From NCBI GenBank assembly GCA_015665455.1, contig JADFAD010000005.1, positions 1 through 64,000 of the forward strand: a stretch of DNA of 64,000 bases. Direction: 5' to 3'. The translations under genes were made by a program, and so were the position numbers. The notes under the pieces are model-generated. The model saw nothing but the letters and a program-made list of their open reading frames with translations. It was not told the origin of the DNA and made no database searches. Positions 1 to 9,601 of the stretch are shown here, one piece after another. Origin of the DNA: Oceanospirillaceae bacterium. GTDB lineage: Bacteria > Pseudomonadota > Gammaproteobacteria > Pseudomonadales > Litoribrevibacteraceae. Every line of letters begins with the position of its first letter. The stretch's first letter is position 1.

Positions 1-102
1 ACAATCGGTTAAATAACCATCAAAAACACTCGAAACAGATCACTTTTCCACCAACCAAATGATTCAGAGCCTCAAACCCAACAAAACAGAAACTCCAAAC
101 AC

Positions 103-132
103 AAAAAAGGCGAGCTAAAAGCTCGCCAAAAG
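103..132 (-). terminator. Rho-independent terminator of the first gene
   Basis: A perfect 7-bp stem (GGCGAGC at 109-115, GCTCGCC at 121-127) with a 5-nt loop is followed on the minus strand by a run of T (complement of the A run at 103-108). It lies just past the stop of the minus-strand gene ending at 149. The flanking bases 1-102 hold nothing I recognise. Confidence 0.85.
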
Positions 133-148
133 ATTTTAAGTACGGAAC

Positions 149-1447
149 TTAAAACAACCCTAAACTCGCATCGGTATACCTGGTCGTTTGCCTCGGTATC
201 CCGTTATTCACAGCTTCTTTCAAATCAATATTTATTCCACCTGTCGGTATATTTAAATAGAAGCCTTGTCCTGCTCGCATAATCCCTTCTACATATTCAC
301 CTTCAGCAATTGGATTTGAAGGGTCTGTAGAAACAAAGACATCAGTACGCCATGGCACTTCTTCTGTTTGAATGCCTAAGAACGCCCCTCGCGCTTCTTC
401 ACCATTACCAATATCCAAACTCTGATATTTATCTAAAGGAAAGCATGTATCGATTCCAATTAATTCGCAGCCTTCCGTATGCAAATCAATGTTACCCCCT
501 GTACACACTCCGAAAAGACCGTTTGAAGTACATGTAGTTGAAGCATTTGCATCCGCTGGAGCTAATAAAGAAATGGCTAAATCAACTGCAGTCCAGCTTA
601 AAAAACCAACATCTCCAGCATCTACCCTAAAATTATCACCAGTCTCAACACCAATATGCGTAGCCCTATAATCCAATGCCTGCCCAGGATTAGGATCATT
701 AGGCCCCTGCTGCAATATAGCCTCTGTAGATATGGGGCTATTACCCAATAAAACAGGCCCCAAAATTTCTAATATTTTACCAAAGAAACCTTCAGTATCC
801 TGAGTACCCAAAGATTGAGCATCATCTTGAATAATGACATCCAAGTTGCCAGACAGGGATTCGATATTGGTTGTAAATGTACCTTTCGCACCACCAAACC
901 CTAGACGGAAACCAGCAATACTTTGTACCCCATTCTCTTCTTTAAAGGCAAACTCAATAAATGGATCTTCAATATGAAAAGGTAAAGGTTTCCCCGTATC
1001 TTCTACAGTCAGCTGTCTTCCTGTATCAGGATCATTAGGAAACTTTGATGGATCTGGCTTTGGCAAACCATCTGAGCCGTAAACAATGTCCCCACTACTG
1101 TTGACTTCGAAATAATCATGAGGATTAAAATACGTCCCCAAAGCGACATCCGTCATATTAATATCTGCGCCAGAGTTTGTAATATCTCTGGGGTCATCAT
1201 ATCGGCCCAATTCTAACTTATCGATGTTTAAGACCGTATCAATACTAAGACCAGTATTTATTCGAGTGTACTTATAGGTAGTATCGCCTTCAGTAATTGA
1301 AGCAGGTTGATCAATGGTTATGAATGCTTGTCCTGTGTACTCAGACAATGCGTCATCTTGCAGTTCTTCCAGCTTTGCTTGTGAAGTAGTTGATACTGAA
1401 AATAGGCAAGACAAGATACAAGCTTTAAATGTGAGCTTATTCATCAT
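149..1447 (-). CDS. exported protein with N-terminal 'LSEYTGQA' motif (DUF6160-like)
   Basis: This is a 432-residue protein with a Sec-type signal peptide (about residues 1-24, cleavage after SQA). The mature N-terminus carries LQDDALSEYTGQAFI, which resembles the 'L-x-D-x-x-L-S-x-V-T-G-Q-A' start of exported DUF6160-type proteins in pseudomonads. The rest is rich in Asp, Gly, Thr and Asn, has no further membrane segment, and reads like a beta-rich cell-surface or periplasmic protein. A cytosine-rich stretch around residues 305-340 has five Cys that could form disulfides. The start ATG at 1447 (or 1444) has an AAAGGTCGT ribosome site. It stands alone with its own terminator. No function can be assigned; the family resemblance rests on the short N-terminal motif only. 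Confidence 0.75.
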   Translation of the reverse strand: MMNKLTFKACILSCLFSVSTTSQAKLEELQDDALSEYTGQAFITIDQPASITEGDTTYKYTRINTGLSIDTVLNIDKLELGRYDDPRDITNSGADINMTDVALGTYFNPHDYFEVNSSGDIVYGSDGLPKPDPSKFPNDPDTGRQLTVEDTGKPLPFHIEDPFIEFAFKEENGVQSIAGFRLGFGGAKGTFTTNIESLSGNLDVIIQDDAQSLGTQDTEGFFGKILEILGPVLLGNSPISTEAILQQGPNDPNPGQALDYRATHIGVETGDNFRVDAGDVGFLSWTAVDLAISLLAPADANASTTCTSNGLFGVCTGGNIDLHTEGCELIGIDTCFPLDKYQSLDIGNGEEARGAFLGIQTEEVPWRTDVFVSTDPSNPIAEGEYVEGIMRAGQGFYLNIPTGGINIDLKEAVNNGIPRQTTRYTDASLGLF

Positions 1448-1730
1448 ACGACCTTTTTATTATTGTTGTTGTTTTATATGATTCTAGAGTAATTGCTCCA
1501 ATAGTATATTAAACATACAGGACGATTTCATGCTTTAAATGGACAATGAAATATAAGTAAATAGCATTAGATGTCGCAAATATCCAATATCGTGATTTTA
1601 AGCGACAATTTAAGACAAGCGTTTGTTCGAATATGAACTTCTCTGCTTCCACTGATGAGAAACAGAGAGTAAATAAAGAGGGGGACCGTTCTATTAAGCT
1701 TGAATCAATGTGAACTCAGGATATCTAGAC
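1448..1730. other. intergenic region between two minus-strand genes
   Basis: These 283 bases are AT-rich and contain the upstream region of the exported protein. I see no ORF, strong hairpin or repeat in them. Confidence 0.5.
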
Positions 1731-2909
1731 TTAAGCATATTCACCAGCGGCAAACCCTGACGCCCAAGCCCATTGAAAGTTATATCCGCCCAACCAACCA
1801 GTAACATCTAGCACCTCCCCGATGAAAAACAAACCGGAGACCTTTTTCGCCTCCATCGTTTTAGAGGAAACGTCATTGGTATCAACACCACCGAGAGTCA
1901 CTTCTGCCGTTCGGTAACCTTCTGTCCCCGAAGGTGTTACATTCCAACGCGATAATTTTTCCACAATACTCGCTAATTCAGGCTCGTTATAAGTTTTAAT
2001 CGGGCGAGATTCAAACCAATCCGAACACATCAATTGAGCTACTTTTTTCGTAAACCGGTCTGAAAGAATGGTTTTCAACTCACTGTTAGGACGCGCTTCT
2101 TTTTCAGCTAAAAGCCACGCTTCCGCTGAATTCTCAGGAAAGAGGTTAATCTCAATCTCCGAACCTGGCTTCCAAAAAGAGGAGATTTGTAACATAGCAG
2201 GGCCACTGAGCCCTCGATGAGTAAACAAAAAGGCTTCTTTGAATGACTGACCATTGCAAGACACAGTACATTGTAATGAAGTACCAGATAACTCTGTGCA
2301 CCATCGCTTTAATTGATCCGTAATTGTAAACGGTACCAATCCTGCGCGAGTATCTAAGACAGTTAAACCAAACTGGCGAGCAATATCATAACCAAAGCCG
2401 GTCGCTCCCATAGTTGGTATTGATAGCCCCCCCGTAGCTATGACCAAAGACTCAGCGTTCATCTCAGAACTGTTTACTTGCAGTTTAAACGTTCCGTCTT
2501 GCTTCTCGACTGATTCAATCGTTTGACCCAATCGAATTTCAACACCTGCCGATTCACACTCATCTAAAAGCAACTCAAGGATATCTGAAGACTTGTTATC
2601 GCAAAAAAGCTGGCCCAAAGTTTTCTCGTGATATGGCACCCCATGTTTATCTACAAGACCTATAAAATCCCATTGGGTATATCGAGAAAGTGCCGACTTA
2701 CAAAAATGTTCATTCCCTGAGAGGTAGTTCTCTGGCTCAGCAAACATATTAGTAAAATTACAGCGCCCTCCACCCGACATTAAAATCTTCTTTCCTGGCT
2801 TATTTGCATGATCCAAAACAAGAACGTCACGGCCTCTTTGAGCGGCGGTGATAGCACACATTAGTCCAGCTGCACCAGCACCAATAATTATTACATCTTT
2901 ATTTGTCAT
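1731..2909 (-). CDS. NAD(P)/FAD-dependent oxidoreductase of the BaiN/HI0933 family
   Basis: The protein (392 aa) is a full-length HI0933/YhiN-type flavoprotein. The N-terminal Rossmann FAD-binding motif GAGAAGL is at residues 10-16, and the family-specific KKILMSGGGRCNFTN follows at about 42-56. ATGGLS near the middle and a C-terminal FIGEVLDVTGWLGGYNFQWA segment complete the FAD site typical of this group. The physiological substrate of most members is unknown; some act as flavin-dependent reductases. I chose ATG 2909 over the TTG one codon upstream, with AGGTT seven bases before it. It is monocistronic and divergent from the HD-GYP gene. Family assignment is secure, substrate is not. Confidence 0.93.
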   Translation of the reverse strand: MTNKDVIIIGAGAAGLMCAITAAQRGRDVLVLDHANKPGKKILMSGGGRCNFTNMFAEPENYLSGNEHFCKSALSRYTQWDFIGLVDKHGVPYHEKTLGQLFCDNKSSDILELLLDECESAGVEIRLGQTIESVEKQDGTFKLQVNSSEMNAESLVIATGGLSIPTMGATGFGYDIARQFGLTVLDTRAGLVPFTITDQLKRWCTELSGTSLQCTVSCNGQSFKEAFLFTHRGLSGPAMLQISSFWKPGSEIEINLFPENSAEAWLLAEKEARPNSELKTILSDRFTKKVAQLMCSDWFESRPIKTYNEPELASIVEKLSRWNVTPSGTEGYRTAEVTLGGVDTNDVSSKTMEAKKVSGLFFIGEVLDVTGWLGGYNFQWAWASGFAAGEYA

Positions 2910-3101
2910 CAAATAACCTATGATTCGAGCTAAATACAGCCAGGATAGCTGAGGCTCTTACAATTTTTGCGCAGTTTAGTCGATGCCTACCTCAAGTAAA
3001 AGTTAATTAGTTCACCAAACGATATATCAATTTTTTAGAAGAAAATAGAAATCGAACTACACTAAAACTAACTGTTCAAAAAACACACAACGGTTATAGC
3101 T

Positions 3102-4670
3102 ATGGGCGACAAACTTCTCTTCAATAATTCCTCAGACAACGAAAAAAACGAAACTCAGCCTTCCGAAGAAGCCACTATTAAACCTCAAGGTGTTTGGAAT
3201 ATTCTTGTTGTTGATGACGAGCCACAAATTCATCAAGTAACTCAAATGGTGCTTAAAGGGTTTGAGTTCGATAATAAAACACTGAAGTTCTACAGCGCCT
3301 ATTCAGCCACAGAAGCAAAAGAACGATTAAAAGAAAGAGAATACGCCCTCGCCTTGGTTGACGTAGTTATGGAAACCGAGCACGCAGGTTTGGATCTTGC
3401 AAAATACATAAGAGTCGATATCAATAATCACACCACACGAGTGGTGTTACGAACCGGACAACCAGGCCAAGCCCCCGAAGAAAAGGTTATTCGTGATTTA
3501 GATATTAATGACTATAAGGACAAAACAGAGCTCACTATTACCAAACTAAAAACGTTGTTCTTTTCCACTCTGCGGTCTTATCGTGACATAAAAACCATTG
3601 ATGTCCACAAACAAGGTTTAGAAAAAGTGATTGTCGCCAGCAATAAAATAATGGAGTTCAATCGACTTGAAGAGTTTGCCTCCGCAATGCTAATGCAGGT
3701 CACTAATATTCTTGGCTTGGATGAAAACGCCATCTACCTAAATACTCTCTCAGCATTTGCTGCGTCTCATCGCCAAGATCAATACCAAGTGTTAGCGGCA
3801 ACAGGCGATCAACTGGGAGTATTAACTGAGAAAGACTCAGAAGTTATTCCTGAGAACATCATGTCATTATTTGAAGAAGCAATGCGTTCAAAAGCATCGC
3901 TTCATAGAGAAGATTATTTTGTAGGATATTTTGCTACACGCTCAGGCAGTGAAAATTTGCTCTTTGTCTCAAATGTTGATTTTTTGTCTGATCTAGATCA
4001 CCGGCTCTTAGAGATTTTTTCAAACAGTGTCGCAATTGCCTACGAAAATTTATTGCTTCGAGACGAAATAGAAGAAACACAAAGAGAACTTGTTTATCTT
4101 TTAGGCGAAGCCGTTGAGAAACGCAGCAAAGAGACAGGCGGTCATGTAAAGCGCGTGGCTAAAATCAGTCAAATCCTTGCAGAGAAATCAAACTTAGGGA
4201 AGTCTTATTCCGAGCTTATTAGGCATGCTTCACCACTTCATGACGTTGGAAAAATTGCCATCCCCGACGCGATCCTAAATAAACCAGGTAAACACGACCC
4301 TAATGAATGGGAGATCATGAAAACCCACGCACAAGTCGGTTTTGATATTCTCTCTAAATCGGATAAGCGCATCCTCCAACTCGCTTCCATTATTGCGCTA
4401 CAACATCATGAAAAGTGGGATGGCTCAGGTTATCCAAACGGCTTATCCGGTGAAGATATTGATATATCAGGACGAATTGTGGCACTCGCAGACGTCTATG
4501 ATGCACTAGGAAGCAAACGTTGCTACAAAGAACCTTGGCCAGAAGAGAAAATTTTGTCTCTTATTCAAGAAGAATCAAGCAAACACTTTGATCCCGCGTT
4601 GGTTCAAGTACTGATCGACAACATACATCAAATATCCATTCTTAGAGAACAGTATCCAGATGAAAACTAA
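3102..4670 (+). CDS. REC-DUF3369-HD-GYP response regulator, cyclic-di-GMP phosphodiesterase
   Basis: This 522-aa response regulator probably hydrolyses cyclic-di-GMP. The receiver domain spans about residues 30-160, with the acidic pair D38/D39 and phospho-acceptor D87 (ALVDVVM). A DUF3369 linker-sensor region follows (about 170-320). The C-terminal HD-GYP domain has the metal-binding HDVGK motif at about 380 and HHEKWDGSGYPNGL at about 434-447, so the catalytic residues and the GYP motif are intact. A histidine kinase gene starts 59 bp downstream on the same strand and is the obvious cognate partner, though this is inferred from position. The domain order is common in marine gammaproteobacteria. 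Likely outputs are biofilm or motility, but nothing in the sequence picks one. Confidence 0.95.
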   Translation: MGDKLLFNNSSDNEKNETQPSEEATIKPQGVWNILVVDDEPQIHQVTQMVLKGFEFDNKTLKFYSAYSATEAKERLKEREYALALVDVVMETEHAGLDLAKYIRVDINNHTTRVVLRTGQPGQAPEEKVIRDLDINDYKDKTELTITKLKTLFFSTLRSYRDIKTIDVHKQGLEKVIVASNKIMEFNRLEEFASAMLMQVTNILGLDENAIYLNTLSAFAASHRQDQYQVLAATGDQLGVLTEKDSEVIPENIMSLFEEAMRSKASLHREDYFVGYFATRSGSENLLFVSNVDFLSDLDHRLLEIFSNSVAIAYENLLLRDEIEETQRELVYLLGEAVEKRSKETGGHVKRVAKISQILAEKSNLGKSYSELIRHASPLHDVGKIAIPDAILNKPGKHDPNEWEIMKTHAQVGFDILSKSDKRILQLASIIALQHHEKWDGSGYPNGLSGEDIDISGRIVALADVYDALGSKRCYKEPWPEEKILSLIQEESSKHFDPALVQVLIDNIHQISILREQYPDEN

Positions 4671-4729
4671 CAAGATGCATGCTTACTTAGTTGTATTCCA
4701 ATGCCGTTCTTTAATTAGAAGCATCGGCT

Positions 4730-6055
4730 ATGCGTGAATCAGAACGGATGACTCAACTGCTTGTTGAGATATCTCAATCTGAACATATCGATGAGGGCAA
4801 CATAGTTGCAACTTCAGAGTTGATTTCTCGCACCATTTGTAATGGTTTAAGCATTACCAGATCCAGCGTTTGGTTAATGAACGAAGATAAATCAGATCTA
4901 ACATGTATTTATGCGTTAAATAACAACCAAGAAGAATGTATCAATTACGAATCGGAAACGACTGATATCAACCATTACTTTTCAGAATTTAAAAACGGGA
5001 TATCTCTTGCCCTTGAAACCCAGTTAAATCAGCTAATCACGCCAGACTATGTAGCTGCATACATAAAACAAAGAAACGTCGGCTCATTATTGGACGCGAT
5101 CGTTTACAGAAACGGAAAAAAAGTAGGGATCATAAGAGCAGAGTATACAAAGACTAATCACTCTTGGAGGAAAGAAGATGAAAGCTTTCTCATTCATTTA
5201 ACAAATGTACTTAGTAGAACATTAATATCGAAGGAACTTCATCAAATAAAAAATAAACAAAACAAAGTTCATCAAGTCCTTCAGAACACCCAAGATGAAA
5301 TGATTAAACTAGAAAAAATGGCCACACTTGGAAATTTAGTTGCCGGCGTTACTCACGAGATAAACACACCGATAGGCATTGGTGTCACAACCGTCTCTCA
5401 CCTTGAATACCTAACCAAACAAATAGAGCAGGAATTCAATGCAGGGAGCATCACAGAAAAGCATTTCAATACCTACCTTCAATCAGCCAATGAAGCATGT
5501 CTGCTTTTAATGGACAACCTCACCCGAGCAGCCAACCTAATAAAAAGCTTCAAACAAGTCGCTGTTGACCAAACGGATGACTCATTACTGCAAATAGACT
5601 TGCACGATACATTAAAGAATATAACCAACTCAGTGCGACCAGAGTTACATAAGAAATATCAAACCAAGGTTGAATTTAAGTGTGAGCCAGGAATTTACCT
5701 CAGGACCTGCCCCGGGAGCATTGCACAAGTCATCACAAATTTACTGATTAATGCAGGCATTCATGCATTTGATCATTCACAAAAAGATAGGCAAGTGACG
5801 GTTCAAGGAGAAATGAAGCATCAGCACATAATAATCACAGTCACAGACAATGGTTCAGGCATAGAGCAAGCCTTACAACCTAAAATTTTTGACCCATTTG
5901 TAACAACAAAGCGTGGCCAAGGTGGCAGTGGTTTAGGTTTGAACATCGTACAAACACTTGTCACTCAAAAGCTTAAAGGATCAATTTCATTAGAATCTGT
6001 TCTAGGAGAGCTAACCCGATTCACAATTTACCTTCCAAACCAAGCCGCTAATTGA
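4730..6055 (+). CDS. soluble GAF-domain sensor histidine kinase
   Basis: This 441-aa kinase has no membrane segment, so it senses a cytoplasmic signal. Residues about 15-175 form a GAF domain. The phospho-acceptor H box is GVTHEINTP (His about 209), followed by a helical dimerisation region. The HATPase_c domain has the N box ITNLLINAG (about 335), the G1 box TDNGSGI (about 373) and the G2 box GGSGLGLNI (about 397). The 'HEINTP' H-box is typical of kinases that feed HD-GYP or GGDEF response regulators. It lies 59 bp after the HD-GYP regulator and is probably co-transcribed with it. Its 3' end overlaps the convergent MFS gene by 8 bp. ATG 4730 is taken; ATG 4748 is a possible alternative. Confidence 0.92.
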   Translation: MRESERMTQLLVEISQSEHIDEGNIVATSELISRTICNGLSITRSSVWLMNEDKSDLTCIYALNNNQEECINYESETTDINHYFSEFKNGISLALETQLNQLITPDYVAAYIKQRNVGSLLDAIVYRNGKKVGIIRAEYTKTNHSWRKEDESFLIHLTNVLSRTLISKELHQIKNKQNKVHQVLQNTQDEMIKLEKMATLGNLVAGVTHEINTPIGIGVTTVSHLEYLTKQIEQEFNAGSITEKHFNTYLQSANEACLLLMDNLTRAANLIKSFKQVAVDQTDDSLLQIDLHDTLKNITNSVRPELHKKYQTKVEFKCEPGIYLRTCPGSIAQVITNLLINAGIHAFDHSQKDRQVTVQGEMKHQHIIITVTDNGSGIEQALQPKIFDPFVTTKRGQGGSGLGLNIVQTLVTQKLKGSISLESVLGELTRFTIYLPNQAAN

Positions 6056-7340
6056 ATGCATTTCTGTCAACACTGATCGAACTCTGACTTCTTTTATACA
6101 AATACACTGCGAATAAAGAAATCAACGCACTTCCTCCCGCGAAGAAAAACATCAATTGATAACTTTGAATTTGATCAGCAACGATTCCGGCAAGAACACC
6201 TACGATTCCGGCAGAGAAAACCTGAAGACACGCTTGAACAGTGTAATCTCCTCCTTCATGTCCCTCGCGGCAATGACTCATCATCACAGCAAATAAAACA
6301 ACTGTAGACATCGTATCAATCACTTGATCAGAAACGACGATCAAATAAATGAACGACATAAGGGATGCATCATTAACAGCAAATAAATTAGGTATGAATG
6401 AATAGGCTGATATTGATACCGCCTGTAGAAGAGTAAATACAACAAGTAAAGTGACCGGGCGTATTTTAGTGTACAGCCAACCAGCCATTACAGCACCGGC
6501 TAATCCCACAAGAGATGCCACCAAAGTTATTTCACCAACTTGACTCAAAGATAAATCAAAGTCGATTAACATAGGTTTAACCAATGTAGAGCTCATACTG
6601 TCAGCGATTTTAAAAGTCACTAACACCAACACCCAACTAAAAATATTATGTTTTTTAAAAAAGCTCCAAAAATCATAAGCGCCCTGCCCTTTGATTGTTG
6701 AACTCTGACCATCCATCTCCAAGGCGGTTGAATGAGATTTCTTAAATATTTCAATTTCATTGAACCTTAGCGTTGGCAATAACATCAAGATAAGAGTCAA
6801 AGCAACAAGCTGAACAGACAGCATCCAACCAATATCATTAATAAGAATAAGTAACCCTGAGCCACCCAACATCAAACCTATTTTGTAACCACACACTTGG
6901 ACACTGTTACCTAGCCCCCTAAGTTTCTCAGGCAACATAGTGACAGCAAGACCATCCGTGGCTATATCTTGCGTAGAGGAAAATAGATTCACAAGGAACA
7001 ATAAGATAAACAAACATATCAAACCATCACTGAACAACCATTCAGGTGATAGAAAAGAAAGTAAGAACATCACTGAAATAGCCCCAGTCTGCATGACTAA
7101 GATCCAGCTACGATGAGGGCCAAGTCGTTGTATCTGATAACGGTCTAACAGTGGCGCCCATAAAAACTTAAACAACCAAGGTAAAGCCAGAAGCTTTAAC
7201 ATCCCAATGGCCGTTAGAGAACTTCCATACTCACGCATAATCGCAGGCATACCATGCGCTAATAAACCAGAAGGCAAACCTTGTGAAAAATAAAGAGAAG
7301 TCAGTAAAACAAACAAAAAACGATTGGACATTAAGGTCAT
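6048..7340 (-). CDS. MFS permease, AmpG/FptX-like
   Basis: A 430-aa inner-membrane transporter with about 12 hydrophobic segments. The N-terminus (SLYFSQGLPSGLLAHGMPAI, then LPWLFKFLWAPLLDRY) matches the signature of the MFS branch that contains AmpG (anhydromuropeptide import) and RhtX/FptX (siderophore import). The acidic/Arg pair in the 2-3 loop (APLLDRY) is present. The substrate cannot be decided: no siderophore biosynthesis or cell-wall recycling gene is adjacent. The start ATG 7340 has no clear ribosome site; ATG 7331 is an alternative. It converges with the histidine kinase gene, overlapping its stop by 8 bp. Confidence 0.88.
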   Translation of the reverse strand: MTLMSNRFLFVLLTSLYFSQGLPSGLLAHGMPAIMREYGSSLTAIGMLKLLALPWLFKFLWAPLLDRYQIQRLGPHRSWILVMQTGAISVMFLLSFLSPEWLFSDGLICLFILLFLVNLFSSTQDIATDGLAVTMLPEKLRGLGNSVQVCGYKIGLMLGGSGLLILINDIGWMLSVQLVALTLILMLLPTLRFNEIEIFKKSHSTALEMDGQSSTIKGQGAYDFWSFFKKHNIFSWVLVLVTFKIADSMSSTLVKPMLIDFDLSLSQVGEITLVASLVGLAGAVMAGWLYTKIRPVTLLVVFTLLQAVSISAYSFIPNLFAVNDASLMSFIYLIVVSDQVIDTMSTVVLFAVMMSHCREGHEGGDYTVQACLQVFSAGIVGVLAGIVADQIQSYQLMFFFAGGSALISLFAVYLYKRSQSSISVDRNAFN

Positions 7341-7467
7341 AATAAATGGGCAAATGCTAAAGGAATGATATCAATGCACGCGAGTCGCGTGATTACGATC
7401 GAGACATCATATCCAAAGACCCGTCTAAGAACCAGAATGAAGAAACAAACTGGGTAACTAAAAACAA

Positions 7468-8706
7468 CTAAAACAACTCAATATCTTCATCATTACAAAT
7501 ATCCTGAGAAGACCCTTCCTCCTCCAGCACTTCACACGTCACCGCCTTACTGGCAATGGCCTTATCCACCATGTTATTTTGCTGCTCGACTAAATGATCC
7601 AATAATCGAGTCACGTTCATGATCGATCCTTTCAAGTTTGCCCCCGAATCCAAAACATCATTGGCTTCAGTCACGGCAGAATCAATGCGCTTAATTAAAT
7701 AAGTTTCTTGATCATCATCCAACCCTAAACCAGGCACAACCTCATCCAACTCCATCAGCATGTTATTCATGATAGTCGCGACACTTTCTTGGTTTTCTTG
7801 TAACGCCTCGGTCAGTTGCATCAAGGTTTGCTTAACAATATCAAAGGATTTACCTAGGTTTCGAGATTGATTGATTAATTGCGCCTCAATATTTAAAGAC
7901 CGTACAGTTGCATTCGCAACCTCAATCATAAACGGTAATAGATCTTTATATCGCCCATAGCGGTCGGGTTCATCCGACGGCATGTTTTTAACAAGCAACG
8001 AAATATTAGGGTAGTTAATCTGCGTTCGTTTACCGAAATCATTGAATCGCTCTGCCGTTGAAAGCATAGTAATTAACTCTTGCTCTAAAGGACTAACCAC
8101 AGGATTGGTTTTACTGCCGGTAAAGAATAAAACCCCGTCCTCTGTTGTAATCATCAGACTGCAGCTTAATCCGAACTGATCCGTTGCTTTAAAAAACTGC
8201 GCCGCAAGTAATTCATACGTTCCAATACTGTGGCTTCGTTCAACAAACCGTATTGCCGTGCCAAATTCGCTGGTACCAGACATGGCTTGGTAGGCCGCTT
8301 TATTAGCATCATCAACCTGTTGTTTAAGGCCATCTCTTTCTTTTCTATATGCCGTAAGCTTCGTTAATTTGGCCCTTAACATTTCAGGTTCAAACGGTTT
8401 AACAATGAAATCTTCCGCACCTACTTCTAGACCATGAAGACGCTCAGAGGTTGAACTAAGAGATGAGATAAATATGATAGGCGTGTCTTTCTCGGCACCG
8501 GAAGACGATTTAATTTTCTGACAAACTTCAAAGCCCGACATTTCAGGCATTTCTACATCAAGAAGAATTAAATCTGGGTTTTCAGAAGCCACCATTTCGA
8601 TGCCAGCAGGGCCATTTTTAGCCGTGCAAACTTGATAGTTATCTTCCAAAGATTTTAATACTGCTTTACGCGCCACAGCATCATCATCCACCACAAGTAC
8701 TTTCAT
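7468..8706 (-). CDS. response regulator with an uncharacterised alpha-helical output region
   Basis: The first 120 or so residues form a classical receiver domain (acidic residues at 7-9, phospho-acceptor D50 in LLDVEMPEM, conserved Lys in FIVKPFEPEM). A short coiled segment (about 115-145) follows. The remaining 270 residues do not match any output domain I know: the middle contains a mixed alpha/beta part that looks sensor-like (SLMITTEDGVLFF), and the last 130 residues are strongly helical with many Gln, Asn and Asp. There is no HTH, GGDEF, EAL, HD or kinase motif. The start ATG has GGAG seven bases upstream. No kinase lies immediately next to it; the nearest is the GAF kinase 1.4 kb away on the other strand. 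Confidence 0.88.
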   Translation of the reverse strand: MKVLVVDDDAVARKAVLKSLEDNYQVCTAKNGPAGIEMVASENPDLILLDVEMPEMSGFEVCQKIKSSSGAEKDTPIIFISSLSSTSERLHGLEVGAEDFIVKPFEPEMLRAKLTKLTAYRKERDGLKQQVDDANKAAYQAMSGTSEFGTAIRFVERSHSIGTYELLAAQFFKATDQFGLSCSLMITTEDGVLFFTGSKTNPVVSPLEQELITMLSTAERFNDFGKRTQINYPNISLLVKNMPSDEPDRYGRYKDLLPFMIEVANATVRSLNIEAQLINQSRNLGKSFDIVKQTLMQLTEALQENQESVATIMNNMLMELDEVVPGLGLDDDQETYLIKRIDSAVTEANDVLDSGANLKGSIMNVTRLLDHLVEQQNNMVDKAIASKAVTCEVLEEEGSSQDICNDEDIELF

Positions 8707-8878
8707 TCACGAGCTCCATATCACCAATACCACTTAAATATTGGCTATTCCTGATATTTCTATAAGTTAACTTGACGTTATACTATGCATACACGCTATA
8801 AAAACGAAAAACTGCACATTAACTAAAGCAGTTATCTTCATCGTTTAATAACCTTAGTAGAAATCAGGAAATTCGCAC

Positions 8879-9541
8879 ATGAGAGATCTTCCATTCTATT
8901 CCAAGAAATATCCGTACAGCTTCATGTCGAATTTCTTACAATCGACAAGTATACGAAGATTCGCTCACATCAACTTAACCGCGCTTGTATGCCTGATTAT
9001 TTCGACCACAGTTCAAGCCGAAGCGTTATACCTCCCAAATCAAATAAACTACGGACAAGTCATTACGCATCAAACATACAAAATTGATGCAACTTACGGT
9101 CGAGGAGCCGTTGCCGGAGCAATAGCTGGAGCTGTCATAGCAGAAAATGATCGAGGGTGGGGCGCACTTGGAGGGGCTTTAATTGGCGCAGGGCTCGAAG
9201 CGGCAGTGACGTCAGGGCAAGAAACCCACCAAGTGGTTATACAACTGGCTTCCGGACAATCATTCTCAGTTGCAACGCCACCAAATAATCTACGCACCGG
9301 CGATTGCGTTGCTGTTGAACAAACACCCAAAGGCGCTGAGCTCATGAAAGTTAATTACCGTTTTTGCAAACAAGCCAAACAAGACGTTAACTTAAACAGA
9401 CAGCAAGCCCCCTCAACGCCAGCAAATGACAGTCAAGTATCTAAAGAAAGTAGATGCTCGAACGCTCGAAGTCGATTGCGCCACGCCAGCGACGATCAAT
9501 ACAATCAAGTACTCGCCGATGTCCAACAATACTGCCAATGA
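8879..9541 (+). CDS. exported glycine-zipper protein
   Basis: This 220-aa protein has a hydrophobic export segment at about residues 30-47 ending in VQA, so the precursor has an unusually long N-region if ATG 8879 is used. That start has AGGAA eight bases upstream; ATG 8924 (residue 16) would give a more usual signal peptide but lacks a ribosome site. The mature part carries a glycine zipper (GAVAGAIAGAVIAENDRG then GALGGALIGAG, about 76-106) of the type seen in SlyB/Pcp outer-membrane proteins, but there is no lipobox Cys. The C-terminal third is polar. It is probably an envelope protein that inserts in or coats a membrane; the exact role is unknown. Confidence 0.8.
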   Translation: MRDLPFYSKKYPYSFMSNFLQSTSIRRFAHINLTALVCLIISTTVQAEALYLPNQINYGQVITHQTYKIDATYGRGAVAGAIAGAVIAENDRGWGALGGALIGAGLEAAVTSGQETHQVVIQLASGQSFSVATPPNNLRTGDCVAVEQTPKGAELMKVNYRFCKQAKQDVNLNRQQAPSTPANDSQVSKESRCSNARSRLRHASDDQYNQVLADVQQYCQ

Positions 9542-9601
9542 CAACAGTGAAATTCTCGGCCATTCAGGTTGAGTCCACCTAATTGAATTCTGGAAAATAA
9601 A

